A program made the position numbers and the translations under genes. Of a stretch of 9,089 bases of DNA, positions 6,573 through 9,089 are shown piece by piece (within the stretch, counting starts at the first letter, position 1; each line of letters starts with the position of its first letter). Under the pieces are notes generated by a model. It saw nothing but the letters and a program-made list of their open reading frames with translations, was not told the DNA's origin and ran no database searches. Source of the DNA: an uncultured Ruminococcus sp. (GTDB lineage: Bacteria > Bacillota > Clostridia > Oscillospirales > Acutalibacteraceae). The DNA lies in the NCBI GenBank assembly GCA_937892835.1, contig CALBHM010000304.1, positions 1-9,089 on the forward strand. The letters run 5' to 3'.

Positions 6573-7508
6573 TCACATCTCCTCTCCAAACGTTTCTCTT
6601 TTAGCTTTCACAAGCTCCTCGATAAACATATTGTCAATCTCGGACAGCATGTAATCTTTTCGATGAATAAGAACATCCTTGTAAACTCTTTTGTTGTCCC
6701 TGCAATATTTTTGAACAAGGCCATAACGTTCAAGCAACGGCTGAGGAATCGGCGATGACCACATAAAGGTCTCATGATTCTCGGCAAGCAATTCGAATTG
6801 ACTTGCACGCTCAAAGACAAGAATCTTCCTGTCGGAATTGTCGGGAAGCTCTTCCTTTTTGACCTCCGAAAACGGTAGCGACGGCACATACGGGTCGGCG
6901 TGCGCAATCATAACAAGATCACGCAAATCGTCGTATGTCACCTCGTCCTTTTGTGCAAGCGGACTGTCCTTGTGAAAAAGAAGCTTGTAGCGGAACTCTG
7001 TTATCAGCTCATACTCCAATCCCTTTTCATCCATCATATTTTTATAGTATTTATCAAAGCTTTCGGCATAGCGAACTATTCCGAGCTTGAATTCATCGTT
7101 GAGCAAATTTTTAATTGCACGCAGGGCGTTTGTTTCCTTATAAAAAAGCTCCGCATCCGTCCCCTTTTTGATAAGCTTTGAAAATTTGGCGAAAGCGTCG
7201 GCAATATAGCTTGCTCTCGGAACAGAGATTGAAAACTGAGTTTTTGCGGCATGGTCACCGCTGAACATATTTTCAATCGCATTAACCTGCTTCAATACTG
7301 TCTTTGCATAGCGGACAAAAACCTCGCCGTCGGGTGTCGGAAACATTCCTTTGGCGCTTCTTTCGAAAAGCGTCACCCCAAGACTTGCCTCCAAATCCTT
7401 TATGGCTCGGCTAAGAGCAGACTGACCGACAAAAAGCTTTTCGGCCGCCTTGTTAATAGACTTTGTCTCCGCTATTTCTACAGCATATTTCATGTGTAAC
7501 AGGTTCAT
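6573..7508 (-). CDS. LysR-family transcriptional regulator
   Basis: DNA-binding regulator of 311 residues, a normal LysR length. The N-terminal winged helix-turn-helix is clear: INKAAEKLFVGQSALSRAIK (residues 18-37), then LEASLGVTLFERSAKGMFPT with the usual ER and T-DG positions. A linker helix (about 60-90) leads to an effector-binding domain (about 90-300) with SISVPRASYIADAF and YKLLFHKDSPLA (compare the family's 'l.lv...HPLA'). The effector is unknown. The start is the ATG at 7508, because GGAGG lies 7 nt upstream and the HTH begins at once; the frame stays open for 70 more codons upstream, but these run through the promoter. LysR proteins often regulate a divergent neighbour; the next rightward unit is the small RNA at 7675. 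The gene is coupled to the downstream YfcE gene, so the phosphoesterase is co-expressed with its regulator. Confidence 0.93.
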   Translation of the reverse strand: MNLLHMKYAVEIAETKSINKAAEKLFVGQSALSRAIKDLEASLGVTLFERSAKGMFPTPDGEVFVRYAKTVLKQVNAIENMFSGDHAAKTQFSISVPRASYIADAFAKFSKLIKKGTDAELFYKETNALRAIKNLLNDEFKLGIVRYAESFDKYYKNMMDEKGLEYELITEFRYKLLFHKDSPLAQKDEVTYDDLRDLVMIAHADPYVPSLPFSEVKKEELPDNSDRKILVFERASQFELLAENHETFMWSSPIPQPLLERYGLVQKYCRDNKRVYKDVLIHRKDYMLSEIDNMFIEELVKAKRETFGEEM

Positions 7509-7540
7509 ACCCCAGCCTCCGTTTGCTTTGCAATATTTAT

Positions 7541-7568
7541 AGTATATCATAAAAAGCGCTTTTTTCAA
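7541..7568 (-). promoter_or_regulatory. Promoter of the LysR-yfcE operon, with spacer palindrome
   Basis: On the minus strand TTGAAA (7568-7563), a 16-nt spacer and TATACT (7546-7541) form a reasonable sigma-A promoter about 33 nt before the LysR start codon. The spacer contains a perfect 14-bp palindrome, AAAAAGCGCTTTTT (7551-7564), placed where a repressor, possibly the LysR protein itself, could act. That role is a guess. Confidence 0.65.
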
Positions 7569-7584
7569 TAGAAAGAGCGGCAAA

Positions 7585-7624
7585 GAAATAAAAATCGCAG
7601 CAAAAAACTTTCGATAAAGCTGCG
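7585..7624 (-). terminator. Weak leftward terminator-like hairpin
   Basis: On the minus strand CGCAGC (7624-7619) pairs with GCTGCG (7601-7596) across a 17-nt loop that has its own small CTTT/AAAG stem. ATTTTTATTTC follows. It could stop leftward read-through from the toxin gene before the LysR promoter. The stem is short and the loop large, so this is tentative. Confidence 0.4.
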
Positions 7625-7639
7625 CTGGCAACATAAGCC

Positions 7640-7668
7640 TTGACAAATCAAAATTCATATCATATAAT
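7640..7668 (+). promoter_or_regulatory. Consensus promoter of the antitoxin RNA
   Basis: TTGACA (7640-7645), exactly 17 nt, TATAAT (7663-7668): a perfect sigma-A consensus. No protein gene follows on this strand before a terminator about 100 nt downstream, so it should drive a short, abundant untranslated RNA starting near 7675. Confidence 0.85.
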
Positions 7669-7681
7669 AAAAATGCAAAGG

Positions 7682-7719
7682 GTGGCACTACCGATAGACG
7701 GTTACGCCCTCGTAACAAG
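7682..7719 (+). repeat. Leader repeat copy A (5' end of the antitoxin RNA)
   Basis: Contains, in order, GTGGCACTACC (7682-7692), CGGTTAC (7699-7705), GCCCTCG (7706-7712) and a closing CAAG. The same blocks occur in the same order on the opposite strand at 7914-7868 (copy B), with 11 and 7 nt between blocks there instead of 6 and 0. It starts about 7 nt after the predicted RNA start, so it forms the RNA's 5' leader. Unlike copy B it is not followed by a ribosome site. Confidence 0.85.
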
Positions 7720-7730
7720 TTTACAGAAAT

Positions 7731-7770
7731 AAACCGCTACTTTTGGACGAGGGGCGGTTATTTCTTTTTA
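7731..7770. terminator. Bidirectional terminator shared by toxin and antitoxin
   Basis: AACCGC (7732-7737) pairs with GCGGTT (7754-7759) around a 16-nt loop. The plus strand continues ATTTCTTTTT, a good T-run; the minus strand continues TATTTCTG, a weaker one. The toxin's TAA stop (7760-7758) overlaps the stem, so the toxin mRNA has almost no 3' UTR beyond the hairpin. Both RNAs contain this hairpin with complementary loops, a natural first-contact site for antisense pairing. Confidence 0.8.
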
Positions 7771-7856
7771 TATGCAAGAACCGCAACGAATACCGTTACA
7801 AGTCCGATAATTACAAGTGCGAAAGTAAATAGGTTTTCGTATGTAACATATTGCAT
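7758..7856 (-). CDS. Small hydrophobic holin-like type I toxin (32 aa)
   Basis: A 32-residue protein: MQYVTYENLF, then a single membrane segment of about 20 residues (TFALVIIGLVTVFVAVLAY, about 11-29) and a KKK tail. The opening 'VTYE.L', one TM and a short lysine tail are features of the putative holin-like toxin group (Hol_Tox), related in design to TxpA, BsrG and Fst. Such toxins insert in the membrane of the producing cell, disturbing the membrane or envelope. The ATG at 7856 has a very strong site, AAGGGGGTGA (7870-7861), 4 nt upstream. The frame stays open upstream to 7949, but this crosses the promoter and leader. Its mRNA should start near 7914 and end at the hairpin 7759-7732. Family recognition is from memory and the protein is tiny; toxicity is not shown. 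Confidence 0.75.
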   Translation of the reverse strand: MQYVTYENLFTFALVIIGLVTVFVAVLAYKKK

Positions 7857-7861
7857 AATAT

Positions 7862-7877
7862 CACCCCCTTGCGAGGG
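7862..7877 (-). promoter_or_regulatory. Toxin ribosome site in a self-masking hairpin
   Basis: On the minus strand CCCT (7877-7874), loop CGCA, AGGG (7869-7866) can form a small hairpin whose right arm is the core of the toxin's Shine-Dalgarno. CCCCT just after the stop codon (within 7757-7749) is a second possible partner for the same AGGGG. Masking of the ribosome site in the full-length mRNA is common for type I toxins; here it is inferred from complementarity, and the local stem is only 4 bp. Confidence 0.45.
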
Positions 7878-7914
7878 CAAAGAGTGTAACCGCCTACCGC
7901 ATTGGTAGTGCCAC
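7868..7914 (-). repeat. Leader repeat copy B (5' end of the toxin mRNA)
   Basis: Read on the minus strand: GTGGCACTACC (7914-7904), CGGTTAC (7892-7886), GCCCTCG (7878-7872), CAAG (7871-7868). These are the same blocks as copy A, so copies A and B form an interrupted inverted repeat bracketing the cassette. In this copy a small stem CTACC / GGTAG adds structure after the first block, and the last block runs straight into the toxin's ribosome site. The expected transcript start is at about 7914, the first base of the repeat. Confidence 0.85.
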
Positions 7915-7920
7915 GAAAGC

Positions 7921-7949
7921 ATTATATATAACATTGTTTGGATTGTCAA
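7921..7949 (-). promoter_or_regulatory. Consensus promoter of the toxin mRNA
   Basis: On the minus strand TTGACA (7949-7944), 17 nt, TATAAT (7926-7921): again a perfect sigma-A consensus, facing the antitoxin promoter across the cassette. The leader is about 58 nt. I see no LexA box or other obvious operator over it, so control is probably after transcription. Confidence 0.85.
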
Positions 7950-8001
7950 TATTCGACTTTTTTCGATGCAATAAAAATTTTCCGAAATTATTCAAAAGTT
8001 G

Positions 8002-8030
8002 TTGCATTTTTTATTGTTTTATAGTATAAT
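8002..8030 (+). promoter_or_regulatory. recA promoter
   Basis: TTGCAT (8002-8007), 17 nt, TATAAT (8025-8030): a strong sigma-A promoter with an expected start near 8037, just before the LexA box. It is back to back with the toxin promoter, with about 50 bp between the two -35 hexamers. Confidence 0.85.
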
Positions 8031-8039
8031 ATATCCTGT

Positions 8040-8053
8040 CGAACATTTGTACG
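8040..8053. promoter_or_regulatory. LexA (SOS) box of recA
   Basis: CGAACATTTGTACG matches the Gram-positive LexA consensus CGAAC-N4-GTTCG with one mismatch in the right arm (GTACG). It lies just downstream of the predicted start site, where bound LexA would block transcription until DNA damage triggers LexA self-cleavage. The position and the gene behind it make the assignment strong. Confidence 0.82.
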
Positions 8054-8073
8054 GATACGGAGTGTGATTATTA

Positions 8074-9089
8074 ATGGCTGATAAACAAAAAGCTCTTGAA
8101 ACAGCTATCGCTCAGCTTGAAAAACAATACGGAAAAGGAACAGTTATGCGTTTGGGACAGAATGTTGCCATGAACGTTGAGGCTATCTCAACAGGTTCAA
8201 TGGCTCTTGATGTCGCAACAGGTATCGGCGGACTTCCCAAGGGCAGAATTGTCGAAATATACGGACCGGAATCTTCCGGTAAAACTACACTTGCACTGCA
8301 TGCGGTCGCCGAGGCTCAGAAAGCCGGCGGCGAAGCTGCTTTCATCGACGCAGAGCATGCGCTTGACCCTGTTTACGCCGCGAACCTCGGTGTAGATGTC
8401 GATTCATTGCTTGTTTCTCAGCCGGATAACGGTGAACAGGCTCTTGAAATTGCCGAAGCTCTTGTGCGCTCGGGTGCGATTGACATTGTTGTCGTCGACT
8501 CGGTTGCCGCACTTGTTCCTCGCTCGGAAATCGAGGGTGAAATGGGTGATTCCCACGTCGGTCAGCACGCAAGACTTATGTCACAGGCTCTCAGAAAGCT
8601 CGCAGGCGCAATCAACAAGTCGAATACAATCATTATTTTCATAAATCAGCTCCGTGAGAAAATCGGTGTTATGTACGGCAATCCCGAAACAACAACCGGC
8701 GGCCGTGCGCTTAAGTTCTACGCTTCAATGCGTATGGATGTCAGAAAAGCCGAGACGATTAAGGGTGCAAACGGCGAATTTGTAGGTTCAAGAACACGAG
8801 TTAAAATCGTAAAGAACAAGGTTGCTCCCCCGTTCAAGGAGGCCGAATTCGATATCATTTACGGCGAGGGAATTTCCAAGGTCGGCGAGCTTCTTGATAT
8901 TGCCGTCGCAATGGATATTATTCACAAGAGCGGCGCATGGTTCTCTTACGGCGACTCACGTCTCGGACAGGGTCGTGAAAATGTTAAGGAGCTTCTGAAG
9001 AACGATCAGGCTCTTTATGACGAGATTAAAGCAAAGGTATATGCCGATAAGGACAAAATGCTTCAGGCGTGCAAGTCCGGCTCTACAAA
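8074..9089 (+). CDS. recA: Recombinase RecA, nearly complete (3' end cut)
   Basis: Strand-exchange ATPase of homologous recombination, and the co-protease that drives LexA self-cleavage. The first 338 codons are present and no stop is reached; RecA is usually about 345-360 residues, so only a short acidic tail is missing. Visible parts: N-terminal polymerisation helix with KALETAIAQLEKQYGKG (6-22), Walker A GPESSGKT (64-71), Walker B IDIVVVD (136-142), loop L1 around EIEGEMGDSHVG, the INQLREKIGVMYGNPETTTGG region of loop L2 (190-210), ALKFYAS, and the C-terminal domain with SGAWFSYGDSRLGQG. No catalytic residue is changed. The start is the ATG at 8074, with GGAG at 8059-8062 (11 nt spacing, moderate). 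Transcription is from the promoter at 8002-8030 under the LexA box at 8040-8053. Confidence 0.98.
   Translation, partial: MADKQKALETAIAQLEKQYGKGTVMRLGQNVAMNVEAISTGSMALDVATGIGGLPKGRIVEIYGPESSGKTTLALHAVAEAQKAGGEAAFIDAEHALDPVYAANLGVDVDSLLVSQPDNGEQALEIAEALVRSGAIDIVVVDSVAALVPRSEIEGEMGDSHVGQHARLMSQALRKLAGAINKSNTIIIFINQLREKIGVMYGNPETTTGGRALKFYASMRMDVRKAETIKGANGEFVGSRTRVKIVKNKVAPPFKEAEFDIIYGEGISKVGELLDIAVAMDIIHKSGAWFSYGDSRLGQGRENVKELLKNDQALYDEIKAKVYADKDKMLQACKSGST

Larger units (their letters stand above)
7675..7770 (+). ncRNA. Putative type I antitoxin RNA, convergent with the toxin mRNA
   Basis: A predicted RNA of about 96 nt, from the expected start 7 nt after TATAAT to the T-run of the hairpin at 7732-7759. 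It has no ribosome site or open frame of note. Its 3' half is directly antisense to the toxin's last codons, stop codon and 3' end. Its 5' half repeats blocks of the toxin leader in the same sense (GTGGCACTACC, CGGTTAC, GCCCTCG) and can fold GTTAC-GCCCTC-GTAAC (7701-7716) into a hairpin with a C-rich loop. By analogy with RNAII of par/fst and with RatA it should bind toxin mRNA and repress it or destabilise it. Existence, ends and function are inferred from promoter, terminator and layout. Confidence 0.65.

Noticed and set aside
7509..7718. A 70-residue N-terminal extension of the LysR protein
   Set aside because: The extra codons span the promoter and the upstream hairpin, and the normal LysR HTH starts directly at the ATG at 7508, which has GGAGG at good spacing.
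7682..7914. The cassette as a MITE or small transposable element with terminal inverted repeats
   Set aside because: The inverted repeats coincide with the 5' ends of two promoter-driven RNAs, the promoters lie outside them, and the flanks (gcaaagg and gaaagc) give no convincing target-site duplication.
7758..7949. A longer 63-residue version of the toxin
   Set aside because: The extension would be read through the toxin's own consensus promoter and leader and has no ribosome site; the ATG at 7856 has a near-perfect one.
7921..7949. LexA box over the toxin promoter
   Set aside because: CAAACAATGTTAT has a faint resemblance to CGAAC-N4-GTTCG but lacks the right arm at the correct spacing.
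8342..8572. Arginine- and histidine-rich open frame opposite recA
   Set aside because: Antisense shadow of a highly conserved gene; no start signal and composition typical of a reverse-strand reading.

Overview
The window looks like chromosome of a low-to-mid-GC member of the Clostridia, most likely Oscillospiraceae/Ruminococcaceae. The grounds are strong AAGGAGG-type ribosome sites, near-consensus sigma-A promoters, a Gram-positive LexA box in front of recA, a lipoprotein with an LASC lipobox, a very large FtsX-type permease with a built-in coiled coil, and a tiny holin-like toxin of a kind common in these bacteria. This placement comes from gene content and style only.

Layout from left to right. 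(1) Positions 1-71, minus strand: the first 23 codons of a DUF1232/YkvA-type membrane protein, cut by the window edge. (2) 153-4615, minus strand: a two-gene ABC transporter operon. A MacB/LolD-type ATPase overlaps by one base (TAATG) a 1253-residue permease made of two FtsX halves, with about 430 residues of proline-free coiled coil between TM1 and TM2. (3) 4616-4863: a divergent control region with one good promoter each way, two abutting perfect palindromes beside the ABC promoter, and a 10-bp dyad over the -10 of the rightward promoter. (4) 4864-5964, plus strand: a BMP/PnrA-like lipoprotein, followed by a bidirectional terminator. (5) 7508-6027, minus strand: a LysR-family regulator 3 nt upstream of a YfcE-type metallophosphoesterase. 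(6) 7640-7949: a compact cassette that reads as a type I toxin-antitoxin locus. A 32-residue hydrophobic toxin lies on the minus strand and an untranslated RNA on the plus strand. They run towards each other from two perfect TTGACA-N17-TATAAT promoters and share a bidirectional terminator that overlaps the toxin stop codon. (7) 8074 to the right edge, plus strand: recA with a promoter and a LexA box, lacking only its last few residues.

How the parts work together. The ATPase and giant permease form one transporter or mechanotransmitter; its coiled coil would lie outside the membrane. The BMP lipoprotein is divergent from it and has no cognate permease or ATPase here, so the two are probably linked only through shared regulatory DNA, if at all. 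The regulator and phosphoesterase are translationally coupled. The toxin cassette is the most interesting element. Its architecture resembles the par/fst and txpA/RatA type I systems, but the two convergent RNAs carry the same 5' leader blocks in the same sense (an inverted repeat in the DNA) instead of complementary repeats as in par. Toxin activity, the RNA ends and the role of the leader blocks are inferred and have not been shown.
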